Shown: piece by piece, positions 16,613 through 24,599 of the stretch
Position numbering within the stretch: the first letter of the stretch is position 1
How the letters are laid out: every line of letters begins with the position of its first letter
Assembly: GCF_017874715.1 (NCBI RefSeq)
Contig: NZ_JAGGLR010000003.1
Coordinates: 434,001 to 498,000, forward strand
Source of the DNA: Streptomyces iranensis
GTDB lineage: Bacteria > Actinomycetota > Actinomycetes > Streptomycetales > Streptomycetaceae
DNA length: 64,000 nucleotides
Direction: 5' to 3'
Program-made: the position numbers and the translations under genes
The notes under the pieces: generated by a model
What the model was told of the DNA's origin: nothing
The model's database searches: none
Seen by the model: only the letters and a program-made list of their open reading frames with translations

Positions 16613-16702
16613 GTGTACCGGTCAATAAAGTACGTCGGAGCGCGGACCGCCGATCGGTCCGCGCGGGATGATCTGGTACGGGGGGTGAGGAGGAGTACGG
16701 CT

Positions 16703-18316
16703 GTGGAGGCACGGGCCCACACCGGGCGGCTGGACGAGCTGCTGTACGAGGTGCGGCGACAGATGAGCCGGGGGGCCGGGGCGGATCCGCGGCCGGTACT
16801 CGACTGGCTGGGCCGGCAGATCGACGCCGATGTCGCGCTGGTCGGCGGCGCGGGCGCGGTCGAGACCTCCACCGCGCGCTTCCCGCGGCAGATCCTGCCC
16901 TCGCTCGAACCGACGCTGGCACGGCTGTCCGGTGGGCAGATGGCCGCCGCGGCCACCGAGACCGGCGACCTTCAGGTGCGGCTCGAGGCGCTCGGCTCGC
17001 ACGCGCCACGCCCCGTGCTGGTGGTGGCGGGCGCATCGGCGCCCACCCGCGAAGCGGCGTCGCTGGTCTCGCACGCCGGGAGTCTCATCGCGCTCCTGGA
17101 CCGGGCGCAGGACGCGGACACCACCTTCCGCGGCTATCAGTACAAGGCGCGGCAGCTGCGGTTCGCCGTCTTCAGCGCGCTGCTGGCGGGAGATCTCACC
17201 CTGGCCCGCCGGATGACCACCGGCGCCGTCCCCGCACTGCTGGACGCCGCACGGCTGCGCGTCTATCTGCTGCACTGCCCGCCGGAGGACCGGGACCGGC
17301 TGGCGCAGACCTACCAGGACGGCTCCGGCTATCACGGCACCGGCCTGATGGTGCACTGCCCGGCCTTCAAGGAGCACCTCATCTGTCTCGTCGCGGACGG
17401 GGCCGCCGACGGATCCGACGACGAGTCCGCCGACGAGACCGGTGGCCGGTTCGGCGACGAGCCCGGCACCGACCCCCATGACTCCGCCGACGACCCCGAG
17501 ACGGCACACGGCCAGGGTGCGGTGCTGCGCCGCCTGGTGCGGGACAACCCGCTCTACGCGCTGGGCATCAGCAGTCCGTATCCGCTCGGCGCCACGGCCG
17601 AGGCGTACGGGCAGGCCCTGCACGCCCTGGCCGCGGCGCGCCATACGCCCGAGCGAATGGCCGCCTACCTCGGCCGGACACCGCTGGTGCCCCTGCTGCC
17701 CCACACGGAGGCGGGCACCTGGGCCCGCGCCCTGCTACGGCCACTGGGAGCCACCCCGAGAGCCACCCTGGACATCACCCGGCTCGCCGTCACCTTCCCC
17801 CGGTCCGCGGTGGCCCGGCTGCTGGACATCAGCCGCAACACCGTGTCCCACCACCTCAGCCGGGTGGAGGTCACCCTCGGCCTGGACCTGGGCGAGGTAC
17901 GCACCCGGGCCGCGCTCGACCTGGCCTTCTGCCTGACCGGAGGGCAGCCGGACGGCGGCTTCGGCTCCGAGGGCGGCTTCGGCTCCGCAGGTGGCTTCGG
18001 AGCCCGGGGCGGGCGGCCGGTGCCCACCCTGGAGGAACTGTTCCGCACCGAGCCCGCCCATGCCTGGGCCCGGGAGTTCCTCCGCCCGCTCCAGGACACC
18101 CGTGGCCGCGATCTGCGCACGACCCTGCGCGCCTGGATCGACGCGAACACCGACGCCCAGCGGACCGCCCGCCATCTCGGTCTCAGCCGGAACACCGTCA
18201 GGGCGCATCTGCGGGCCGCCGAACACCTGCTCAGCCGCGACCTGCTCACCACCGGCTCCGGGATCCACGACCTGGTGCACGCTCTGCACATCGCCGGGCT
18301 CCACCCGGCGGACTGA
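16703..18316 (+). CDS. PucR/CdaR-type transcriptional regulator with two C-terminal HTHs
   Basis: A 537-residue protein from the GTG at 16703, chosen for GAGGAGGAG about 8 nt upstream (an ATG at 16613 lacks a site). Residues 1-150 form a sensor-like domain (LDWLGRQIDADVALVGGAGA); the middle is a CdaR-type linker with an acidic low-complexity loop; two HTH_30 units follow, ARLLDISRNTVSHHLSRVEV and RTARHLGLSRNTVRAHLRAA, separated by Gly/Phe-rich short repeats (GGFGSEGGFGSAGGFGARGG). The doubled HTH is less usual than the single C-terminal HTH of CdaR/PucR. Target unknown; the neighbour EamA gene is convergent. Confidence 0.85.
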   Translation: MEARAHTGRLDELLYEVRRQMSRGAGADPRPVLDWLGRQIDADVALVGGAGAVETSTARFPRQILPSLEPTLARLSGGQMAAAATETGDLQVRLEALGSHAPRPVLVVAGASAPTREAASLVSHAGSLIALLDRAQDADTTFRGYQYKARQLRFAVFSALLAGDLTLARRMTTGAVPALLDAARLRVYLLHCPPEDRDRLAQTYQDGSGYHGTGLMVHCPAFKEHLICLVADGAADGSDDESADETGGRFGDEPGTDPHDSADDPETAHGQGAVLRRLVRDNPLYALGISSPYPLGATAEAYGQALHALAAARHTPERMAAYLGRTPLVPLLPHTEAGTWARALLRPLGATPRATLDITRLAVTFPRSAVARLLDISRNTVSHHLSRVEVTLGLDLGEVRTRAALDLAFCLTGGQPDGGFGSEGGFGSAGGFGARGGRPVPTLEELFRTEPAHAWAREFLRPLQDTRGRDLRTTLRAWIDANTDAQRTARHLGLSRNTVRAHLRAAEHLLSRDLLTTGSGIHDLVHALHIAGLHPAD

Positions 18317-18335
18317 CTGCGCACCGTGCACATGT

Positions 18336-18377
18336 CGCGGGCGGGCGGTGCGCACCGTGCACCGTTGCCCGCCCGCG
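18336..18377. terminator. Bidirectional terminator stem-loop
   Basis: CGCGGGCGGGC (18336-18346) pairs exactly with GCCCGCCCGCG (18367-18377). TGCGCACCGTGCAC occurs twice here, once before and once inside the loop. It lies between the convergent regulator and EamA-transporter genes. Confidence 0.65.
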
Positions 18378-18495
18378 TGATCGGCTTTAGCGTCACTCTT
18401 GCCGCACCGCGCGGGAAACGAAGCCCCGCCTCCCAGCGTGGCGGGCGGTCTGTATCACCACGAGGGGAGTGATGCAGACCGGCGCCGTACGGTGC

Positions 18496-19461
18496 TCACA
18501 GCTCCGAGGGCTTCTTTCCCGCGGTGGGCGCGGTGCGCGCTCGGGGACGTGCCGGCACACGTCCCCGAGTGACGGCGAGCACCGCCCCCGACAGCAGCAC
18601 CAGGGCGCCCAGCGCCTGGAGACCGCCCAAGGACTCGCCCAGGAAGACCATGGCGCACACGGTGGTGACCACCGGGACCATGAACATCATCAAGGACGCG
18701 GACGCGGGACCCACTGTCCCCACTCCGCGGTAGTACAGGAGATTGGCCACGGCGGCCGGGCCGATGGCGAGGAACACCACGTTCAGCCAGAGGCCGGCCG
18801 GCAGCCCGTTCCAGTGCACCTCGCCGAGGTCGGGCGCGGCGAGCGCCCCCAGCAGCACCGCCCCCGCACACGTCGCGTACGTCATGGCGCGCAGCGGATC
18901 GATCCCGGCCAGCACCCGGGGCCCGATGAGCGTGTACGCGGCCCAGCACACCGCGCTGAGCAGATACAGCAGATCGCCCGAGAGCCGGGTGGTGCCGCCG
19001 TGTGTGCTGCCGCCCGCGCCGAAGAAGAACACCGCCGCCCCTGCGAGCCCGAGGGCGAGCCCCGCCAGCCGCCTCCCGGAGGCCCGCTCACGGCCGGTGA
19101 CCAGGAGGAGGGCGCTGGTGAGTACCGGGCTGAGGACGGGGATGACGATGCCCGCGTCGAGCGAGGGCGCCAGCGACAGCCCCCAGAAGAAGAAGCCGTT
19201 GTAGGCGAAGACCCCCAGGACGCCCGCGAGCGCCGCGCGCCGCCTGGCGCCACGCGCGGCAGCCGGGGTGGCCGCCGGTTTGCCGAAGACCGCCACCGCC
19301 GCCAGCAGGGCGACCGCCCCGCCACCGAAGCGCAGCAGCGCCGCCACGCTGTGCGGCAGCTGAGCCACCACCGACTTGGAACTGGCGAAGGAGCTGCCCC
19401 ACAGCAGCATGGTGACCGTGAGCAGCAGGTACGGGCTCTTCCATCCCTTGTCTTCAGGCAT
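18496..19461 (-). CDS. EamA/DMT-family transporter
   Basis: A 321-residue inner-membrane protein with about ten hydrophobic helices in two EamA repeats: first WGSSFASSKSVVAQLPHSVA, second after LSGDLLYLLSAVCWAAYTLI. The family exports small metabolites such as amino acids, nucleotides or drugs. Start chosen at MPEDKGWKSPYL because it immediately precedes the first helix; the longer ORF start adds a non-coding-like, arginine-rich stretch. The C-terminal tail is basic. It is divergent from the glutathionyl-hydroquinone-reductase-like gene across a 213-base promoter region in which no clear motif is seen. Confidence 0.9.
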   Translation of the reverse strand: MPEDKGWKSPYLLLTVTMLLWGSSFASSKSVVAQLPHSVAALLRFGGGAVALLAAVAVFGKPAATPAAARGARRRAALAGVLGVFAYNGFFFWGLSLAPSLDAGIVIPVLSPVLTSALLLVTGRERASGRRLAGLALGLAGAAVFFFGAGGSTHGGTTRLSGDLLYLLSAVCWAAYTLIGPRVLAGIDPLRAMTYATCAGAVLLGALAAPDLGEVHWNGLPAGLWLNVVFLAIGPAAVANLLYYRGVGTVGPASASLMMFMVPVVTTVCAMVFLGESLGGLQALGALVLLSGAVLAVTRGRVPARPRARTAPTAGKKPSEL

Positions 19462-19674
19462 GCCCCGACCCTGGCCCGTGGCCTCGCCTCCGGTCTTGAA
19501 CGCTGGTGCGCCGCCCCGGCGCCACCCGTTCCGTATCGCCACGCTGTCCGTTCCGTGAGGAATACCCCTCCCCGGGATGTGGAACCGGGTAGGTGTCACC
19601 CGTGGCACCAGAGCCGCGGCAGCCGACCCGTGACCCGGACCGTCCACGACGGTTCCCGCTTCGGAAGGTGGTAG

Positions 19675-20703
19675 GTGGTCCCGTTGAACACCGCTGACCA
19701 GGAGACACCCCGCGAGCGCAAGGAGTTCCGCCGCTCCGCACCGCACTTCGCCGACCGGATCACCGCCGACGGCCGGGACGGCTGGCCGGTGGCGGCCGGG
19801 CGCTATCGGCTGGTGGTCAGCCGGGCCTGCCCCTGGGCGAGCCGCGCGCTGGTCTCACGGCGGCTGCTCGGTCTGGAGCCGGCCCTCTCGCTGGCCGTCA
19901 CCGACCCCATCCAGGACGAGCGCAGCTGGCGCTTCACCCTGGACCCGGGGGACCGGGACCCGGTGCTGGGCACCCGTTTCCTCAGCGAGGCGTACGACGC
20001 CCGCGAGACGGGATATCCGGGCGGGGTGAGCGTGCCCGCGGTGGTGGACGTCCCCAGTGGCCAACTGGTCACCAACGACTACCACCGGATCACCCTGGAC
20101 CTCGCCACCGAGTGGACCGCCCTCCATCGCGAGGGGGCCCCGGATCTGTACCCCGAGGAGCACCGCGACGAGATCGACGACGTGGCGGAGGGCATCTACC
20201 GCGATGTGAACAACGGTGTGTACCGCGCGGGCTTCGCCGAGCATCAGCACAGCTACGACGACGCGTACCGGCGGCTCTTCGCCCGTCTCGACGAGCTGTC
20301 CGAGCGGCTGGCCACGCGGCGCTATCTGGTCGGCGACACCATCACCGAGGCCGACATCCGGCTGTTCACCACACTGGTCCGGTTCGACGCCGTGTACCAC
20401 GGCCACTTCAAGTGCAACCGCAACAAGCTCAGCGAGGACCCGGTGCTGTGGGGGTATGTCCGTGATCTCTTCCAGACGCCGGGTTTCGGGGACACCGTCG
20501 ACTTCGACCACATCAAGCGCCACTACTACCAGGTGCACACCAACATCAACCCCCGCCGCATCGTCCCGCTCGGCCCCGACCTCTCCGGATGGCTGACGCC
20601 GCATCATCGCGAGGAGCTGGGCGGGCGCCCGTTCGGCGACGGCACCGCTCCCGGGCCGGTGCCGGACGGCGAGGCGGTGCCGGAAGACGGTCGGGTGGCT
20701 TGA
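19675..20703 (+). CDS. Glutathionyl-hydroquinone reductase-like (ECM4/YqjG) protein
   Basis: A 342-residue protein. The thioredoxin-like N-terminal domain holds the active-site Cys52 in RACPWASRAL; the GST-C helical domain has LVGDTITEADIRLFTTLVRF and the family stretch FDAVYHGHFKCNRNKL. Members reduce glutathionyl-hydroquinones through the Cys. Streptomyces uses mycothiol rather than glutathione, so the thiol partner is likely different. GTG start with a GGAAGGTGG site; a TTG three codons on is an alternative. Expression with the divergent EamA transporter may be linked but this is inference. Confidence 0.88.
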   Translation: MVPLNTADQETPRERKEFRRSAPHFADRITADGRDGWPVAAGRYRLVVSRACPWASRALVSRRLLGLEPALSLAVTDPIQDERSWRFTLDPGDRDPVLGTRFLSEAYDARETGYPGGVSVPAVVDVPSGQLVTNDYHRITLDLATEWTALHREGAPDLYPEEHRDEIDDVAEGIYRDVNNGVYRAGFAEHQHSYDDAYRRLFARLDELSERLATRRYLVGDTITEADIRLFTTLVRFDAVYHGHFKCNRNKLSEDPVLWGYVRDLFQTPGFGDTVDFDHIKRHYYQVHTNINPRRIVPLGPDLSGWLTPHHREELGGRPFGDGTAPGPVPDGEAVPEDGRVA

Positions 20704-21164
20704 AGTCGCACATGTCGCATTCCCGTGCCGCCCGGCGCCGCATGTCGCTTCGTTCGCCCGGTCTTCAAGTGATCGGCACACCTGTTACACACATCCCATG
20801 TGTGCGCCCCGGCCCGTGCGCCACCTCGGCCCCGGCCGTGGCGGCCAGGCCCGACATGACGCGCGTCACCTCGCACAAGGGACGCGCTGCCGGATGCGCT
20901 CGGTGACCATTCTGTGAGGGAACGGCGCCGATGGGGTGCGCATTTGTGCCCGCTGTGTGATCGGAAAGTGGCGGAATGCCCGGTTCCGGACTTGGCTGAT
21001 TCGCAGCGTGGCGAGCCCCGTGGTTACATCCCATTCCGCGCTCGGCATCCACGGATCCCCGGTTCCTTCCGGATCCCCGTGACCATGCCGCGGGAGCCGA
21101 TTCCCCTCGGCACCCATGCGCTGTTGCAAGCTCAATGAGACAGTCACCCAAGGGAGACGCAACA
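20704..21164 (+). promoter_or_regulatory. Long leader region of the peptide operon with operator-like repeat
   Basis: About 460 bases without a convincing gene: short frames here lack third-position GC bias. It contains CACACAT-CCC-ATGTGTG (20788-20804), a perfect inverted repeat, followed by unusually AT-rich sequence for this genome. It should hold the promoter and control sites of the precursor peptide gene at 21165, whose ribosome site is AGGGAG 9 nt before the ATG. No clear -10/-35 pair could be fixed. Confidence 0.4.
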
Positions 21165-21383
21165 ATGAACAACGCGCCCAAGGTCGCCACCCAGGAGATC
21201 TCCGACGCCGAACTGGACAACGTGGCCGGCGGGATCGGCAACCCGGTGGGCGACGTCCTCGGCACCGTGGACGCCGTCACCGGCCCGGTGACCGGCGCTC
21301 TCGGCACCGTTACCGGCACGGTTGACGGTGTCACCGGCCTGAACACCACCGGCATCGTCGGTGGGGTCGTCGGCAGCCTCTGA
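21165..21383 (+). CDS. Double-glycine precursor peptide, cysteine-free
   Basis: A 72-residue peptide. Leader of 23 residues: MNNAPKVATQEISDAELDNV then AGG, an acidic helix ending in the double-glycine cut site, with the E-L-D-x-V-A-G-G signature. The predicted 49-residue core starts IGNPVGDVLGTVDAVTG, contains no Cys and only Gly, Val, Thr, Ala, Leu, Ile, Asp, Asn, Pro and Ser, and repeats V-T-G or V-D-x-V-T-G units. Followed by an HlyD-like gene and two ABC transporters, the first with the matching C39 peptidase. Bacteriocin, signal or surface peptide are all possible. No lanthionine chemistry is possible without Cys. Confidence 0.85.
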   Translation: MNNAPKVATQEISDAELDNVAGGIGNPVGDVLGTVDAVTGPVTGALGTVTGTVDGVTGLNTTGIVGGVVGSL

Positions 21384-21404
21384 GGCTGACAGACCGCCTT
21401 TCCT

Positions 21405-21433
21405 GTGCCCCGGGCCTGCCTGGTCCGGGGCAC
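21405..21433 (+). terminator. Partial terminator/attenuator after the precursor gene
   Basis: GTGCCCCGG (21405-21413) pairs with CCGGGGCAC (21425-21433), a 9-bp stem 22 bases after the precursor stop. No T run follows, so read-through into the export genes is expected; such a hairpin would make precursor mRNA exceed transporter mRNA. Confidence 0.55.
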
Positions 21434-21452
21434 TCGGCGGTCCACGGCGCCC

Positions 21453-21496
21453 TTTTCGATCACTCCCTTCGCGGTTTTCGATCACTCCCTTCGCGG
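21453..21496 (+). repeat. Perfect 22-bp tandem repeat before the HlyD gene
   Basis: Bases 21453-21474 are repeated exactly at 21475-21496; the unit starts TTTTCGATCACTCC and ends CTTCGCGG. The second copy ends 16 bases before the GTG of the adaptor gene, just before its GAGGAAA ribosome site. It could be a recent duplication or a doubled regulator/RNA-binding site. Confidence 0.9.
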
Positions 21497-21512
21497 TTGA
21501 GGAAAGACTCTC

Positions 21513-22319
21513 GTGCAGTTCCGCCAGCAGGCCCTCTCCAAGGCGCAGTCGGCAGAGGACATCGACCTGCCGGTGCGCTACGCCCGTCCCCAGGGATGGC
21601 TGGCGCTGGCGGTCACGGTGGTGGTCATGGCCGGGGCCGCCGTATGGGCCGTCACGGGCACCGTGTCCAACACCCTCGACGCCACCGGGATCCTCACCCA
21701 CGGCCAGGGCAGCTATGTGCTGCAGAGCCCGATCGCGGGCCAGGTGACCTCCGTCCTCGCACAGGAGGGCAGCACCCTCCCGGCGGGCGCGCCGCTGCTG
21801 AAGGTCCGCACCACCCGTGGCACCACCGTCGTGCGCACCATCGCCGCCGGCCGCCTCACCACCCTCTCCGCCTCGATCGGCTCCGTACTGAACACCGGCG
21901 CGAACGTGGCCTCGGTGGAGCGGGTCCGCCACTCCGACGACCCTCTGGTCGCGACCCTGTACGTCCCCGCGGACCGGGCGGCCTCGGTGCGGGTGGGCGC
22001 GTCGGTCGACCTCGGTGTGCAGTCCGCGCCGACGCAGACCTACGGTGTGCTCCGCGGCCAGGTGCGGGCCGTCGGCCGGACCGCCCAGTCCAGCCAGCAG
22101 ATCGGCTCCTACCTCGGGAGTGAGCAACTGGGCGAGGAGTTCTCCAAGCACGGCCCGCCGGTCGCCGTCCAGGTGCGCCTCGACCGCGAGCGCGGCACCC
22201 GCTCCGGCTACCGCTGGTCGTCCCCCGAGGGCCCGCCGTTCGCCCTCGGCTCCATGACCCTGACGGACGGCACCGTCCACCTGGACGCCCAGCACCCCAT
22301 CGATTGGCTGCTCCCGTGA
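21513..22319 (+). CDS. HlyD-family adaptor of NHLM-type peptide export
   Basis: A 268-residue protein, GTG start. One membrane helix at about residues 29-47 (LALAVTVVVMAGAAVWAV), then a lipoyl/barrel-sandwich fold: ILTHGQGSYVLQSPIAGQVT and the mirrored LPAGAPLLKVRTTRGTTVV. It lacks the long coiled-coil hairpin of Gram-negative HlyD and is short, as in NHLM bacteriocin secretion proteins of actinobacteria. It should link the transporter to the thick wall side. Its stop overlaps the start of the next gene (GTGA), so the two are translationally coupled. Confidence 0.85.
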   Translation: MQFRQQALSKAQSAEDIDLPVRYARPQGWLALAVTVVVMAGAAVWAVTGTVSNTLDATGILTHGQGSYVLQSPIAGQVTSVLAQEGSTLPAGAPLLKVRTTRGTTVVRTIAAGRLTTLSASIGSVLNTGANVASVERVRHSDDPLVATLYVPADRAASVRVGASVDLGVQSAPTQTYGVLRGQVRAVGRTAQSSQQIGSYLGSEQLGEEFSKHGPPVAVQVRLDRERGTRSGYRWSSPEGPPFALGSMTLTDGTVHLDAQHPIDWLLP

Positions 22320-24598
22320 CCGCGACGAACGAGGCCGGACCGCCCCGGCCCGCACCCGCCGGAAGCAGCGGGGCGCGCAGCCCCCAGCCGGCCCGCGGAC
22401 GGCGGCGCGCCCCGCGTGGCGGAGCCGGGCCGAGGAAGCCCCGGCGCCGTACCGTGCGCACCCCCACCGTGCTCCAGATGGAGGCCCTGGAGTGCGGTGC
22501 GGCGTCGCTCGCCATGGTGCTCGGACACTACGGGCGCCATGTGCCGCTGGAGGAGCTGCGGATCGCCTGCGGAGTCTCCCGGGACGGCTCGCGCGCCAGC
22601 AATCTGCTCAAGGCCGCCCGGAGCTACGGTCTGCGCGCCAAGGGCATGCAGATGGAGCCCGATGCCCTCGTGGAGGTCCAGGCCCCGGCCATCCTGTTCT
22701 GGGAGTTCAACCACTACGTCGTCTACGACGGCATGGGGCGGCGGTTCGGCAAGCGCGGCGTCCACATCAACGACCCCGACAAGGGGCGCCGCTTCGTTCC
22801 CATCGAGGAGTTCGACACCAGCTTCACCGGTGTGGTCCTGGTTCTCGAACCCGAGGATTCCTTCCGCCGCGGCGGACGCCGCCCCGGGGTGCTGGGCGCC
22901 CTGCCCGCGCGCATGCGCGGCACCACCGGCACCTTGCTCGCGTCGCTGCTGGCCAGCCTGCTGCTGGTGGCGGTGGGGGCCGCGGTCCCGGCGCTCAGCC
23001 GCACCTTCATCGACACCTTCCTGATCGCCGGCCAGGACTCGACGCTTCAGCCGCTGTTCGCGTCCATGGCGGTGGCGGTGGTCCTCACCGCCGTGCTCAC
23101 CGGTGTCCAGCAGGCGAACCTGCTGCGCGGGCGCATCATCTCCTCCACCCTCAGCAGCGCGCGATTCCTGCGCCATCTGCTGCGGCTGCCCGTCACCTTC
23201 TTCGCCCAGCGCAGCCCGGCCGACCTGGTCCAGCGGCTGCGCTCCAACGACACGGTGGCCGAGACGCTCGCCCGCGATCTGGCCGCCGCGGCCGTCGACG
23301 GGGTCGTCGTGGTGCTCTACGCCGTGCTGCTGTGGACCTACGACCCCCAACTCACCGGCGTCGGGGTCGGGTTGGCGCTGCTCAACGTGGTGGCGATACG
23401 GGTGGTGGTGCGGCTGCGGGCCACCAGGACCCAGAAGCTGCGGGCCGACACCGCGCGGCTGACCACCACCTCGTACACCGGTCTCCAGCTCATCGAGACG
23501 GTGAAGGCCACCGGCGGCGAGGCGGGCTACTTCCGCCGCTGGGCCGGTCAGCACGCCATCACCCTGGAGGAGCAGCAGCGCCTCGGCGTGCCGAGCTCCG
23601 TACTGGCCGTGGTCGCCCCCACCCTCGCCACGCTCAACAGCGCCCTCATCCTCTGGATCGGCGGGCTGCGGGCCGTCGAGGGCCATATCTCCATCGGTCT
23701 GCTGGTGGCCTTCCAGGCGCTGGTGACCCGCTTCACCGCGCCCATCACCCGGCTCAACGGAGTGGCCGGGCGCATCCAGGACTTCTCCGCCGACGTGGCC
23801 CGGCTCAAGGACGTGGAGAACTTCCCGGTGGACTCCCTCTACACCCGCGACGAGCCGCGCGAGGACACCCGCCGGCTGACCGGGCAGGTGACCCTGGAGA
23901 ACATCACCTTCGGCTACAACCCGCTGGACCAGCCGCTGCTGCGCGACTTCTCGCTGTTCGTCGGGCCCGGCCGTCAGGTGGCGCTGGTCGGCGCCTCCGG
24001 CAGTGGCAAGTCCACCGTCTCCCGGCTCGTCTCCGGCCTCTACACCCCCTGGGAGGGGGTCATCCGCATCGACGGACAGCGCCTGGAGGACATCCCCCGC
24101 GGCGCCCTGGCCGCCTCCGTCTCCTTCGTCGACCAGGAGATCTTCCTCTTCGAGGGGACGGTGCGGGACAACGTGGCGCTGTGGGACCCGTCGATCCCGG
24201 ACGAGGCGGTGGTGGAGGCCCTGCGGGACGCCGCGCTCTACGACGATGTGATCGCACGGCGCCCGGAGGGGATCCACTGCCGGGTGGAGCAGGACGGCCG
24301 CAACTTCTCCGGCGGCCAGCGGCAGCGGCTGGAGATCGCCCGCGCCCTGGTGCGCCGCCCCAGCGTGCTGGTGCTCGACGAGGTCACCAGCGCCCTGGAC
24401 GCGCGGACCGAGCAGCTCGTCATGGACAACCTGCGCCGCCGCGGCTGTGCGTGTGTGGTGATCGCCCACCGGCTCAGCACCGTACGGGACAGCGACGAGA
24501 TCCTCGTCCTGAACCGTGGCACGGTCGTCGAACGCGGCCGGCACGAGGACCTCGCCGCCGCCGGAGGCCCGTACGCCGAGCTGATGAAGGAGCACTGA
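22316..24598 (+). CDS. Peptidase-containing ABC transporter (PCAT, NHLM_ABC1-like)
   Basis: A 760-residue protein. After a 50-residue basic, disordered start lies a C39 peptidase domain: Cys60 in MEALECGAAS, His in FNHYVVYDG and Asp in INDPDKG, the enzyme that cuts after GG in leader peptides. Six membrane helices follow (LLASLLASLLLVAVGAAVPA), then the ATPase with Walker A GASGSGKST, signature FSGGQRQR and Walker B VLVLDEVTSALD. All catalytic residues are present. GTG overlaps the HlyD stop by four bases. It should trim and export the product of the gene at 21165. Confidence 0.92.
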   Translation: MTATNEAGPPRPAPAGSSGARSPQPARGRRRAPRGGAGPRKPRRRTVRTPTVLQMEALECGAASLAMVLGHYGRHVPLEELRIACGVSRDGSRASNLLKAARSYGLRAKGMQMEPDALVEVQAPAILFWEFNHYVVYDGMGRRFGKRGVHINDPDKGRRFVPIEEFDTSFTGVVLVLEPEDSFRRGGRRPGVLGALPARMRGTTGTLLASLLASLLLVAVGAAVPALSRTFIDTFLIAGQDSTLQPLFASMAVAVVLTAVLTGVQQANLLRGRIISSTLSSARFLRHLLRLPVTFFAQRSPADLVQRLRSNDTVAETLARDLAAAAVDGVVVVLYAVLLWTYDPQLTGVGVGLALLNVVAIRVVVRLRATRTQKLRADTARLTTTSYTGLQLIETVKATGGEAGYFRRWAGQHAITLEEQQRLGVPSSVLAVVAPTLATLNSALILWIGGLRAVEGHISIGLLVAFQALVTRFTAPITRLNGVAGRIQDFSADVARLKDVENFPVDSLYTRDEPREDTRRLTGQVTLENITFGYNPLDQPLLRDFSLFVGPGRQVALVGASGSGKSTVSRLVSGLYTPWEGVIRIDGQRLEDIPRGALAASVSFVDQEIFLFEGTVRDNVALWDPSIPDEAVVEALRDAALYDDVIARRPEGIHCRVEQDGRNFSGGQRQRLEIARALVRRPSVLVLDEVTSALDARTEQLVMDNLRRRGCACVVIAHRLSTVRDSDEILVLNRGTVVERGRHEDLAAAGGPYAELMKEH

Positions 24599-24599
24599 C

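Noticed and set aside
20914..21138. 74-codon frame with a C-P-L-C-D stretch before the precursor gene
   Set aside because: Third-position GC is not Streptomyces-like, no ribosome site, and the stretch is better explained as promoter/leader DNA.
21165..21383. Lanthipeptide precursor
   Set aside because: The core has no cysteine and no LanM/LanB/LanC-like gene is present.
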